Shown piece after piece: positions 7,586-15,536 of a stretch of DNA of 16,097 nt. The position numbers and the translations under genes were made by a program. The notes under the pieces are model-generated. The model searched no databases. It saw only the letters and a program-made list of their open reading frames with translations, and had not been told where the DNA came from. Location: assembly GCA_002292975.1 (NCBI GenBank), contig DBCI01000023.1, positions 26,871-42,967 on the forward strand, read 5' to 3'. The first letter of the stretch is position 1. The number at the start of each line of letters is the position of its first letter. This stretch comes from Polynucleobacter sp. UBA962. GTDB taxonomy: Bacteria; Pseudomonadota; Gammaproteobacteria; Burkholderiales; Burkholderiaceae.

Positions 7586-8719
7586 ATGCGTGAAGCAACT
7601 CTCTCGCAGTTTCGGGAACAAATTATCGAGGCAGGCAAACAAAATACAGCCTTATCGATTGAGGGCGGTGCCAGCAAGGATTGGTTTGGCAATGCAACAT
7701 CACCCCATACCTTAAGTACTAAATCGTATCAAGGGATCTTGGATTATCAGGCCGAAGAATTGGTCATTACGGCATGTGCAGGCACACCAATTGCTGAGAT
7801 TGAGGATGCGCTTACCCAAAAAAATCAGATGCTTCCCTTTGAACCACCTCACTTCGGAAAGCAAGCTACTTTTGGCGGAGTAATTGCTGCAGGACTTGCG
7901 GGCCCAGCACGTATTAGTACTGGCAACCTACGAGATTTTGTCTTGGGAACACGTCTCATGGATGGTCGCGGTGAGGATCTTTCCTTTGGCGGTAAGGTGA
8001 TGAAAAACGTTGCTGGCTATGATGTTTCAAGGCTCATTCCGGGCTCGCTCGGTACGCTTGCACTTCTGCTTGAGGCATCGGTCAAAGTCTTGCCCAAACC
8101 GGCTGCTACAGCAAGCTTGCGTTGTGTGATCTCTCAGGATCGTGCCTTACGGGTTTTAAATGAATGGGCTGGTCAACCCTTACCGCTAAATGCCAGTGTC
8201 TGGATTGGTAATGCGAGTGATGAAGGCACGCTCACGGTACGCTTAGCAGGCGCTAATGCAGCAGTGAACACAGCAAATCAAATGATGTGTACGGAACTAA
8301 ATGCCACATTATTGGATCCCGCGGATGCAGAGTCTTTCTGGAAACAATTGCGTGAGCAAACCCTTGCTTGGTTCAAGGAGCTCACTCCGGGTCATGCGCT
8401 TTGGCGATTATCACTCCCAGCGGATTGCCAAACTATACCCATGCCACCTGGTTTTAATCCCGTCGGTATCTTGGAGTGGCACGGCCAACAACGTTGGCTT
8501 CAAGGACCAGCCAATCAAAATACAGCAAGTACCCTTATGGCTCTTGCCCAAAAACATGGTGGGCATGCCAGCTGTTTTAGAAATAATAGTTCTGAGCAGT
8601 TTGAACGCTTCACCAACTTGCAATCAAACCCCTTGACTGCTGGTCTAGAGCTAGTACAAAAGCGCTTACGTCACTCCTTTGATCCCTTCGGTGTGTTTAC
8701 AACAGGTCGTCTACCGTAA
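7586..8719 (+). CDS. glcE: Glycolate oxidase subunit GlcE (FAD-binding)
   Basis: A 377-residue protein with a second, shorter VAO-type FAD-binding domain: SIEGGASKDWFG (24-35), GKQATFGGVIAAGLAGPARISTG (91-113) and GGKVMKNVAGYDVSRLIPGSLGTL (135-158). The KNVAGYDVSRL signature is typical of GlcE. The C terminus, FDPFGVFTTGRLP, is the usual end of this family. It lacks the large FAD_oxidase_C domain and is thought to work only within the GlcDEF complex. The ATG follows the glcD stop by 2 bases and the stop is 2 bases before glcF, so co-translation is very likely. It is slightly longer than E. coli GlcE (350 residues), with no sign of damage. Confidence 0.93.
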   Translation: MREATLSQFREQIIEAGKQNTALSIEGGASKDWFGNATSPHTLSTKSYQGILDYQAEELVITACAGTPIAEIEDALTQKNQMLPFEPPHFGKQATFGGVIAAGLAGPARISTGNLRDFVLGTRLMDGRGEDLSFGGKVMKNVAGYDVSRLIPGSLGTLALLLEASVKVLPKPAATASLRCVISQDRALRVLNEWAGQPLPLNASVWIGNASDEGTLTVRLAGANAAVNTANQMMCTELNATLLDPADAESFWKQLREQTLAWFKELTPGHALWRLSLPADCQTIPMPPGFNPVGILEWHGQQRWLQGPANQNTASTLMALAQKHGGHASCFRNNSSEQFERFTNLQSNPLTAGLELVQKRLRHSFDPFGVFTTGRLP

Positions 8720-8721
8720 TT

Positions 8722-9972
8722 ATGGAAACTAAATTAGCACCGCAATTTGTTAATACTGCAGACGGCATTGAAGCAAAACGTATTTTAGGAAAATGCGTTC
8801 ATTGTGGATTTTGTACAGCAACCTGCCCAACCTATCAATTATTAGGTGATGAGTTAGATGGACCGCGTGGTCGCATTTATCTCATTAAGCAAATTGCTGA
8901 GGGCCAGTTACCGACCGAGAAGACTCGTGGGCACTTAGATCGTTGCCTCACTTGCCGCAATTGTGAAAGCACCTGCCCCAGCGGAGTCGAATACGGCAAG
9001 CTTGTTGATATCGGACGGAAATGGGCTGAAGAAAAAACTGCGCCGCGTCCTAGTGCGGAGCGGATTACACGGTGGCTACTTAAAGAGGGTTTAACAAGTC
9101 CAACCCTCTTTAATACAGCCATGACGATGGGGCGACTAATGCGTCCACTGATGCCAGAGACTTTGAAACGAAAGGTTCCGCAAGGTCTACCTGCTGGCGA
9201 GCGTCCTCAAAGACACCATACGCGTAAGATGTTGATTCTTGAGGGCTGTGTTCAGCCCGGTATGCTGCCTAATATTAATAATGCGACGATACGTGTTTTT
9301 GATGCCTTACGTATTGAGCTTATCAGCAGCAATAAAGCGGGTTGCTGTGGGGCACTGCGCTATCACCTTAACGATCAAAATGGTGGTCTTGCCGATGCTA
9401 AACGTAATATTGATGCTTGGTGGCCATCCATTGAAAATGGCAAAGACTCTGTCGAGGCCATTGTGATGAATGCCTCGGGCTGCGGGGTGATGGTCAAGGA
9501 CTATGGGCATCTATTACACGATGATCCACTCTATGCCAGTAAGGCAAAGCGTGTTTCTGAACTTTGTAAAGATTTATCGGAAATCATGCCGCAATTTCAG
9601 GAGCAACTGGTTCAAAAAATTGGACGGGATAAAAAAGCGGGGGTTGTTTATCACCCGCCTTGTACCTTACAGCATGGCCAACAAATTAGAGGTAAGGTTG
9701 AAGGACTTCTGGAAAGTTTAGGTATTGGTGTAAACCTATGCGCTGATAGTCATTTATGTTGTGGCTCAGCAGGTACTTACTCCGTATTACAACCAATACT
9801 CTCTGAACAATTACGCCAGCAAAAGATCCAAAATCTTGAAACGGCCTGCGCGAGCTCAGGTGCGAAGACGGTGGTCTCCGGTAATGTGGGCTGTATTAGC
9901 CATCTTCACCAAGATCATCTACCAGTGCGCCACTGGGTTGAGATCATCGATCAACTTTTGCATAAACCATAA
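8722..9972 (+). CDS. glcF: Glycolate oxidase iron-sulfur subunit GlcF
   Basis: A 416-residue electron-transfer subunit. Two [4Fe-4S] ferredoxin-type clusters are coordinated by C25, C28, C31, C35 (CVHCGFCTATCP) and C75, C78, C81, C85 (CLTCRNCESTCP). The C-terminal half holds two cysteine-rich CCG domains: C178 in EGCVQPG, CCG at 208-210 and C254; then C314, CCG at 346-348 and C391. This is the full set expected for GlcF and related heterodisulfide-reductase-like subunits. It should take electrons from GlcD/GlcE and deliver them to membrane quinone. Its TAA shares one base with the ATG of yggS (TAATG), so the next, metabolically unrelated gene is probably translated by the same ribosomes. Confidence 0.95.
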   Translation: METKLAPQFVNTADGIEAKRILGKCVHCGFCTATCPTYQLLGDELDGPRGRIYLIKQIAEGQLPTEKTRGHLDRCLTCRNCESTCPSGVEYGKLVDIGRKWAEEKTAPRPSAERITRWLLKEGLTSPTLFNTAMTMGRLMRPLMPETLKRKVPQGLPAGERPQRHHTRKMLILEGCVQPGMLPNINNATIRVFDALRIELISSNKAGCCGALRYHLNDQNGGLADAKRNIDAWWPSIENGKDSVEAIVMNASGCGVMVKDYGHLLHDDPLYASKAKRVSELCKDLSEIMPQFQEQLVQKIGRDKKAGVVYHPPCTLQHGQQIRGKVEGLLESLGIGVNLCADSHLCCGSAGTYSVLQPILSEQLRQQKIQNLETACASSGAKTVVSGNVGCISHLHQDHLPVRHWVEIIDQLLHKP

Positions 9973-10706
9973 TGGGCCGCATTACTAATCAACTCATGGC
10001 CTTGCAGCATCGTGTGGATGCTGCTGCGGAAGAGTATGGTCGTGATCCAGAAACGATTCAGATTATTGCGGTGAGTAAAACGTTCCCAAGCGCTGCGATT
10101 GAAGAGGCGATGCATGCCGGGCAAACCGCTTTTGGTGAAAACTACGTTCAAGAGGCCGTGGAAAAAATTAAGCAACTTGATAAATTGCGACCTTGGCTCG
10201 AATGGCACTTCATTGGGCCACTGCAAAGCAATAAAACTGCTGATATTGCAGAACACTTTGATTGGATGCACACACTGGATCGCCTTAAGATTGCAGAACG
10301 TCTTTCGATACAGCGTGAGCCACATGCTCGTCTTGGCCCACTTCAGGTCTGTGTGCAAGTGAACATTAGTGACGAAGAGAGTAAGTCGGGAGTAAATCCC
10401 TCTGAAGTGCTTACTTTGTGCGAACAAATTGCTCCCCTACGTGGTCTTACCCTGCGTGGCTTAATGGCTATCCCAGCACCTTCTACAAATCTAGATGAGC
10501 AGCGTAAATCCTTTGCAGCAGTTCGTGAGCTATTTGAGTCCATTCGGATGCAAAAAGAAATGAGTGCGGGTTTTCATAATTTTGATACCCTCTCGATGGG
10601 CATGTCAGACGATTTAGAAGCGGCCATTGCAGAAGGCGCCACCATGGTGCGGGTGGGAAGTGCTATTTTTGGACAACGTCCACCAAGCGCTAAGATAGAG
10701 GCATGA
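9972..10706 (+). CDS. yggS: YggS family PLP-binding homeostasis protein
   Basis: A 244-residue single-domain protein of the alanine-racemase-like TIM-barrel fold (PLPBP/YggS/COG0325). The PLP Schiff-base lysine is K36 in AVSKTFP, at the same number as in E. coli YggS. Other family marks are FGENYVQEA (51-59), WHFIGPLQSNK (78-88), VQVNISDEESKSG, LMAIP, SMGMSDDLEAAI and MVRVGSAIFG. The protein buffers pyridoxal phosphate and affects amino- and keto-acid pools; no enzyme activity is established. Pairing with proC, as seen here with an ATGA overlap, is widespread in bacteria and fits the known tie between this family and amino acid metabolism. The start is tied to the glcF stop (TAATG) and has no visible Shine-Dalgarno sequence, so translation probably depends on reinitiation. 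Confidence 0.94.
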   Translation: MGRITNQLMALQHRVDAAAEEYGRDPETIQIIAVSKTFPSAAIEEAMHAGQTAFGENYVQEAVEKIKQLDKLRPWLEWHFIGPLQSNKTADIAEHFDWMHTLDRLKIAERLSIQREPHARLGPLQVCVQVNISDEESKSGVNPSEVLTLCEQIAPLRGLTLRGLMAIPAPSTNLDEQRKSFAAVRELFESIRMQKEMSAGFHNFDTLSMGMSDDLEAAIAEGATMVRVGSAIFGQRPPSAKIEA

Positions 10707-11554
10707 CTAGATCGAATTCGATGAATACTCTTTTTATTGGGGGTGGCAATATGGGCCGCGCCCTCATTGGCGGCCTTCTAAAAAAAGGGTTTGATCCAAA
10801 GTCTATTTCCACCGTTGAAACCGACCCTCAAATTGCAGCACATCTTGTGCATGACTTCTCCATTGATGTTTTATCGACTCTAGTAAATGCGCAAGAGCAA
10901 TTAAATGCGGCACAGGTTGTCATCATTGCAGTAAAGCCACAAGACTTTAAGTCTATTGCTCTTGAGTTATCTCACCTCATCAAAAATTGCCCAGGTGAGC
11001 GCCCTCTTATTCTTAGTATTGCCGCAGGGATACCGACTGCAAGTATGGCCCACTGGTTGCACTATGAGTGCTGCGTTCGTGCAATGCCCAATACGCCTGC
11101 CCTGATTAATCAGGGTATGACTGGCTTATTTGCGCCTGCAACTGTGAGTGAAGTGCAACGCAAGCATGCTGAAACTATTTGTTCATCCGTTGGTCAAACG
11201 GTGTGGATTGATGATGAGTCTTTGATGGATGCAGTTACTGCACTCTCAGGCAGCGGGCCTGCTTATGTATTTGCATTCTTAGAGGCCCTGCAGTCTGGTG
11301 GTGAACGTATGGGGCTACCTGCTGACACAGCTCGGCAATTAGCCTACCAAACTGTTGTAGGCGCGGCTGCCCTAGCGATGCAGTCTAGCGAGACTCCATC
11401 AGCTTTGCGACAGAAAGTAACTTCCAAGGGGGGCACCACGGCAGCAGCCCTAGGAGTCTTAGAGCAAAAACAGTGGCAAGGTATTTTGGAAGAAGCTCTA
11501 GCTGCAGCCAAAGAGCGTGGCGTTCAAATGGCCAAAGAACTAGGTAGCACTTAA
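10703..11554 (+). CDS. proC: Pyrroline-5-carboxylate reductase
   Basis: A 283-residue enzyme that reduces 1-pyrroline-5-carboxylate to L-proline with NAD(P)H. The Rossmann dinucleotide loop FIGGGNMGRAL is at 11-21, VIIAVKPQDF and the catalytic-region sequence VRAMPNTPALINQGMTGLFA follow, and the dimerisation/substrate signature TALSGSGPAYVFAFLEAL and VTSKGGTTAAALGVLE complete the family set. The ATG at 10703 overlaps the yggS stop (ATGA) and has purine-rich sequence (AAGATAGAGG) just upstream. A second in-frame ATG at 10721 would give 277 residues and would place the Rossmann strand right at the N terminus, as in many relatives, so it is a real alternative. This is the last gene of the glcDEF-yggS-proC unit. 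Its stop is 8 bases from the converging ubiA stop. Confidence 0.95.
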   Translation: MTRSNSMNTLFIGGGNMGRALIGGLLKKGFDPKSISTVETDPQIAAHLVHDFSIDVLSTLVNAQEQLNAAQVVIIAVKPQDFKSIALELSHLIKNCPGERPLILSIAAGIPTASMAHWLHYECCVRAMPNTPALINQGMTGLFAPATVSEVQRKHAETICSSVGQTVWIDDESLMDAVTALSGSGPAYVFAFLEALQSGGERMGLPADTARQLAYQTVVGAAALAMQSSETPSALRQKVTSKGGTTAAALGVLEQKQWQGILEEALAAAKERGVQMAKELGST

Positions 11555-11562
11555 ACAATTGC

Positions 11563-12408
11563 TTACTTCAATAGCAAGCCCAACAAAATTCCTATAAATA
11601 AACTGGCTCCCAGCCAATTATTGTGTAAGAAAGCCTTAAAGCAGGCATCGCGCTTGCGCGTCGTTATTAAGCGTAGCTCATAAATTGCACACCCCAGAGC
11701 AGCGATCCAGCCCAGATAGAACCATTTGCTGAGCTGGGCTAACTCAGCGATCCAGATTTGAGACGCAAACAATACGCCATAACAAATTGAGACTGCAGTG
11801 ACATCAAATCGACCAAATGTAATAGCGGAAGTCTTTAAACCTAAACGAATATCGTCATCTCGGTCAACCATGGCATAAGCCGTGTCATAGGCAATTACCC
11901 AAAACACATTACCGATGAATAAAATCCAAGCTTCGATGGGGATCCCATTTTGAATGGCTGCAAATGCCATCGGTATCCCAAAACCAAAGGCAACACCCAG
12001 TACCGCTTGCGGCATTGAAAAGAAGCGTTTCGTAAATGGGTATATGCCAGCAATCACCACAGCAAAAACGGATAACTGTTTTGTGAGTGTGTTTAAGGGC
12101 TGTAACAACAAAAAAGCTATCAGTGCAAGGCCCACCGCAATAGATATAGCTTCTTTTTTACTGATCTTGCCACTGGTTAGAGGACGTTCTTTCGTTCGTA
12201 GCACGTGCTTATCAAAGTCTCGATCTGCATAATCATTGATTGCGCATCCAGCACTCCGCATCAGCACGGTGCCCAAACAAAAGATAAGTAACACTGAAAG
12301 AGTGGGCCACCCATCGCTAGCCAGGAATAGGCCCCAAAGCGTAGGCCATAGCAATAACAAAATACCGATGGGCTTATCTAAGCGCACCAGCGCAATGTAG
12401 GACTGCAA
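11563..12408 (-). CDS. ubiA: 4-hydroxybenzoate polyprenyltransferase UbiA
   Basis: A 281-residue integral membrane prenyltransferase that attaches the polyprenyl tail to 4-hydroxybenzoate in ubiquinone synthesis. Both Asp-rich Mg-diphosphate motifs are present: NDYADRDFD (58-66) and [13 protein letters not shown] (174-186). The start region [17 protein letters not shown] is the family hallmark, and hydrophobic stretches fit eight or nine membrane helices. There is no ATG at the expected N terminus; the next Met is M50. TTG at 12408 is used here. An alternative CTG at 12423, with GAGG five bases upstream, overlaps the oxyR TGA as CTGA and would add five residues. It is the third gene of a probable recG-oxyR-ubiA unit. 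The exact start is uncertain; the identity is not. Confidence 0.94.
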   Translation of the reverse strand: MQSYIALVRLDKPIGILLLLWPTLWGLFLASDGWPTLSVLLIFCLGTVLMRSAGCAINDYADRDFDKHVLRTKERPLTSGKISKKEAISIAVGLALIAFLLLQPLNTLTKQLSVFAVVIAGIYPFTKRFFSMPQAVLGVAFGFGIPMAFAAIQNGIPIEAWILFIGNVFWVIAYDTAYAMVDRDDDIRLGLKTSAITFGRFDVTAVSICYGVLFASQIWIAELAQLSKWFYLGWIAALGCAIYELRLITTRKRDACFKAFLHNNWLGASLFIGILLGLLLK

Positions 12409-12419
12409 ACGCTTAGGGA

Positions 12420-13346
12420 TCAGAGCAACCTCGCTCCAGGTAAATCACAAGCCCGAATCGTACGCACTAAAGCTTTCATGGCTTCTATTCGGGGGTAGCC
12501 CTTACGCCACACTAGACTCACGCGTCGAGTAGGCTCGGGATCATTAAAAGGGATATAAATAATTAAGCCATCGCGATCATTTGGATTGATTACTGAGGTA
12601 CGCGGCAAAACAGTAATGCCAATTCCACCGGCTACCATTTGACGAATAGTTTCTAAGGAAGAGCCCTCAAAACTACGATGCTCCCCTAAAGTAAGGCCGG
12701 AACCAAAACGGTTTAACTCGGGGCAAACTCCCAAGACGTGATCTCTAAAACAATGACCGGCTCCCAGCAATAAGGTATTTTGCTCTTTAAGTTCCTTTTG
12801 ACCAATTGTTTGCCGGTCTGACCATTCATGACCCTTTGGAATAGCAACCAAAAACGGCTCTTCGTAGAGATCCAAAAAATCCAATCCAGCACTCGGAAAT
12901 GGATCGGCCAAGATTGCACAATCCAGCTCACCTTGGCGTAGCATTTCGATTAAACGAACCGTAAAGTTCTCTTCTAAAAATAAGGGGGCTTTGGGCAAAG
13001 TATCACGCGCAACGCGAACTAAGCTTGGCAATAAGTAAGGGGCAACGGTATAGATGGCTCCTAAACGCAAGGGCCCAGATAGTGGGTCTTGTCCGTGCTT
13101 TGCTAAATGTTTAAGTGCGTTTGCCTCTTCCAGTACGCGTTGGGCTTGCTGAATAATCACTGCCCCTAGCGTGGTAAGAGCAACATCCGAGCTAGTGCGT
13201 TCAAAAATTTGGGTCTGCAGCTCTTCTTCCAACTTTTTGATGGCAACCGATAAGGTAGGCTGAGAAACGTGACAGGCCTCAGCAGCACGCCCAAAATGGC
13301 GCTCCCGCGCAACAGCCACGATATAACGAAGTTCAGTTAAGGTCAT
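12420..13346 (-). CDS. oxyR: Peroxide-sensing LysR-type regulator OxyR
   Basis: A 308-residue LysR-type activator. The N-terminal winged helix-turn-helix covers about residues 1-60 ([15 protein letters not shown], then the recognition region [18 protein letters not shown]), followed by a linker helix and a periplasmic-binding-protein-like sensor domain. The two redox cysteines sit at C199 and C208 ([14 protein letters not shown]), the same numbers as in E. coli OxyR, where peroxide forms a disulfide between them. This makes OxyR much more likely than CysB, CbbR or other LysR members. The ATG at 13346 is 10 bases after the recG stop and the TGA at 12420-12422 is 11 bases before the TTG of ubiA, so it probably lies in one transcript with both. 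No katG, ahpC or dps target is in the window. Confidence 0.94.
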   Translation of the reverse strand: MTLTELRYIVAVARERHFGRAAEACHVSQPTLSVAIKKLEEELQTQIFERTSSDVALTTLGAVIIQQAQRVLEEANALKHLAKHGQDPLSGPLRLGAIYTVAPYLLPSLVRVARDTLPKAPLFLEENFTVRLIEMLRQGELDCAILADPFPSAGLDFLDLYEEPFLVAIPKGHEWSDRQTIGQKELKEQNTLLLGAGHCFRDHVLGVCPELNRFGSGLTLGEHRSFEGSSLETIRQMVAGGIGITVLPRTSVINPNDRDGLIIYIPFNDPEPTRRVSLVWRKGYPRIEAMKALVRTIRACDLPGARLL

Positions 13347-13356
13347 AAAATGATTA

Positions 13357-15486
13357 TCAAGCCTTTAGAAATTCTGTGCGTGCACCGATCCAACGGCCTA
13401 AAAGAGCCTTCACTAAATCTGGGTGTTTTTTTAATAATCGGTCGGCTAGGCATTGAGCAATCTGGATTAACCATGCGTCCCGCTGCAGATCAACAAAACG
13501 CAGCATCGCATCACCGGATTGCTTAGCGCCCAAAAGCTCACCGGGACCACGTAATGCTAAGTCCCGTTCTGCAATCACAAAGCCATCGGATACCTCGCGT
13601 AGGGTCTGTAAGCGTTCTTTGGCAGCCAAGGATAAAGGCTCTGAGTACATCAAGATACAACTTGACTCCGCAGATCCCCTACCCACTCGTCCGCGTAACT
13701 GATGAATTTGGGCATAGCCAAAGCGCTCTGCATGCTCAATGACCATTAAAGCAGCATTGGGTACGTCAACCCCGACCTCAATGACTGTGGTCGAAACCAA
13801 GATCTTGGTTTTGCCAGACTTAAAGTCTGCCATGATAGCCGCCTTCTCCTCAGCCTTTAGGCGCCCATGAATCAAGCCAATCTGATAATGACTCAGAACA
13901 CTGGATAGCTCTGCATGACTATCTACCGCTGTTTGAAGCTGCAGTACCTCAGACTCCTCAATCAAAGGACATACCCAATAAGCCTGTAAGCCCTTTTGTA
14001 ACCACTGCTCAAGCCCGGCAATGAGCTCCTGACGTCGACCATCTTTTACGAGTTTGGTTGTGATTGGTTGGCGTCCTGGAGGAAGCTCATCAATCACAGA
14101 TACATCTAGATCAGCGTAATAGGTCATTGCCAAAGTACGGGGTATTGGTGTGGCCGACATCATGAGTTGATGGCAGTAATAAGTGACTGAGCCAATTCTC
14201 TGCGAGATTTCTAGACGTTGCCGAACTCCAAAACGATGTTGCTCATCAATCACCGCCAACCCTAAGGCAGCAAAATGTACCGCATCCTGAATCAAGGCAT
14301 GCGTGCCCACCACAATTTGTGCCTGACCAGACTGAATGGACTCCTGAGCTTGCTTCTTTTCCTTGGCCTTCATCCCTCCTGCCAACCAGATAACTGAGAC
14401 CCCCAAAGGCTCAAACCACTCCTTAAACTTTAAGTAGTGTTGCTCAGCCAAAATTTCGGTGGGCGCCATAATGGCAACCTGATAAGAACGCTCCACCATG
14501 TGTGCAGCGGCTAAAGCAGCGACGATGGTCTTGCCACTTCCTACATCACCTTGCAATAAGCGATTCATGGGATAGCTTGCCTGCAAATCCTTACCTATCT
14601 GTGTCCATACTCTCTGTTGTGCTGTAGTTAATTCAAAGGAAAGGGCTTCGCATAATCGCGATGCAAGGGATTTTGCATCTAATGAGGGGATGACTTTTGC
14701 TAATTCATTTGACACGATCTTGGGAGGTGATGCCCGGCTTTTACGGAGCTCGTGAGCTTGTTTGAGTGATAGTTGTTGGGCAAGTAACTCTTCGAGCTGT
14801 ACTCGACGCCAAGCAGGATGTGTTCGCTCCATCAAGGCATTCGTATTCGCATCAGCAGGAGGTTGATGTAAATACATTACTGCATCACGCAAACTAAATT
14901 GCATCGCTGCCTTCTCGGCAGTTTCTAAAATGACTGGAGGAATAATTTCAGCTAAAACCATTTGCATGCTTGGATGATTTAAGGCCCCCAGGACTGCCTT
15001 ACGAATCATTACTTGACTGATCCCTGCTGTGACTGAATACACTGGCGTTAAGCTTTTGGGCAAGGGCGAATTAGCTGGAACTGCTCGGACTGTTGGGTGC
15101 ACCATCTCCGCACCTAAATAGCCATCCCGAATCTCTCCACGAACTCGTAAGTGAACTCCAAGGGCCATTTGTTTTTGCTGACTCGGATAAAAATGAAGCC
15201 AACGTAGATTAAGTTCATCACCGTTGTCTGTAATCGTGACCAATAACTGTCGGCGGGGTCGGTATAGCACTTGACTACGAGTAACCACCCCTTGAGTTTG
15301 CACTGCGCCCTCGCCCGACTGAGCCAAGGCTTCTGCAATTGTCCAAAGCTGGGTCTCATCCTCATAGCGCATGGGGAGGTGTAAGGCTAATGCGGCAGGA
15401 GTCCCCAACCCAAACTTGGCAAGGAGGGCATGAGACCCTATCCGAGTCGGTGTTTTGCTTGATTTTGACAAGGGTTTTGTGCTCAT
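13357..15486 (-). CDS. recG: ATP-dependent DNA helicase RecG
   Basis: A 709-residue superfamily 2 helicase that remodels stalled forks and Holliday junctions (E. coli RecG has 693). Counted from the ATG at 15486: an N-terminal wedge/OB-fold region (about 20-240), Walker A GDVGSGKT at 313-320, APTEILAEQH, Walker B DEQH at 414-417, SATPIPRT at 444-451, then STTVIEVGVDVPNA, motif VI QLRGRVGRG, and near the end the DLALRGPGELLGAKQSG segment of the RecG TRG region. A TTG at 15522 opens the frame 12 codons earlier, but that extension would run through the queA start codon and contributes MHGITIGVGILT, unlike a RecG N terminus, so ATG 15486 is preferred. It is the first gene of the recG-oxyR-ubiA unit, divergent from queA. 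Confidence 0.95.
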   Translation of the reverse strand: MSTKPLSKSSKTPTRIGSHALLAKFGLGTPAALALHLPMRYEDETQLWTIAEALAQSGEGAVQTQGVVTRSQVLYRPRRQLLVTITDNGDELNLRWLHFYPSQQKQMALGVHLRVRGEIRDGYLGAEMVHPTVRAVPANSPLPKSLTPVYSVTAGISQVMIRKAVLGALNHPSMQMVLAEIIPPVILETAEKAAMQFSLRDAVMYLHQPPADANTNALMERTHPAWRRVQLEELLAQQLSLKQAHELRKSRASPPKIVSNELAKVIPSLDAKSLASRLCEALSFELTTAQQRVWTQIGKDLQASYPMNRLLQGDVGSGKTIVAALAAAHMVERSYQVAIMAPTEILAEQHYLKFKEWFEPLGVSVIWLAGGMKAKEKKQAQESIQSGQAQIVVGTHALIQDAVHFAALGLAVIDEQHRFGVRQRLEISQRIGSVTYYCHQLMMSATPIPRTLAMTYYADLDVSVIDELPPGRQPITTKLVKDGRRQELIAGLEQWLQKGLQAYWVCPLIEESEVLQLQTAVDSHAELSSVLSHYQIGLIHGRLKAEEKAAIMADFKSGKTKILVSTTVIEVGVDVPNAALMVIEHAERFGYAQIHQLRGRVGRGSAESSCILMYSEPLSLAAKERLQTLREVSDGFVIAERDLALRGPGELLGAKQSGDAMLRFVDLQRDAWLIQIAQCLADRLLKKHPDLVKALLGRWIGARTEFLKA

Positions 15487-15495
15487 GGTTAGAAT
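15465..15495 (+). promoter_or_regulatory. Candidate queA promoter inside the 5' end of recG
   Basis: A perfect TTGACA (15465-15470) is followed after 19 bases by TAGAAT (15490-15495), one mismatch from the -10 consensus. The spacing is two bases longer than ideal. The predicted start point near 15502 leaves about 15 bases of leader before the queA ATG at 15517. The -35 lies within recG codons for the N-terminal Ser/Lys-rich region, so the promoter overlaps the divergent gene. Confidence 0.42.
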
Positions 15496-15508
15496 CCCAA
15501 CACCGATG

Positions 15509-15536
15509 GTAATACCATGCAACTATCTGACTTCAA
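15509..15536 (-). promoter_or_regulatory. Weak candidate recG promoter inside the 5' end of queA
   Basis: On the reverse strand TTGAAG (15536-15531) and TATTAC (15514-15509) are 16 bases apart, each matching four of six consensus bases. A start point near 15502 would leave about 16 bases before the recG ATG. This is the best arrangement I can see for recG, but matches of this quality occur by chance. Confidence 0.2.

Noticed and set aside
9951..10427. A 158-codon reverse open frame across the glcF-yggS junction
   Set aside because: It is the longest antisense frame but lies across two well-supported genes, has no domain-like pattern and no promoter or ribosome site that I can see.
10942..10954. 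Perfect inverted repeat AGACTT-T-AAGTCT in proC
   Set aside because: It encodes the conserved KPQDFKS stretch of ProC, has a one-base centre and no regulatory context, so coincidence is the simplest reading.
15487..15522. A 12-codon N-terminal extension of RecG from TTG 15522
   Set aside because: It would cross the queA start codon and adds a sequence unlike RecG N termini; the ATG at 15486 is simpler.
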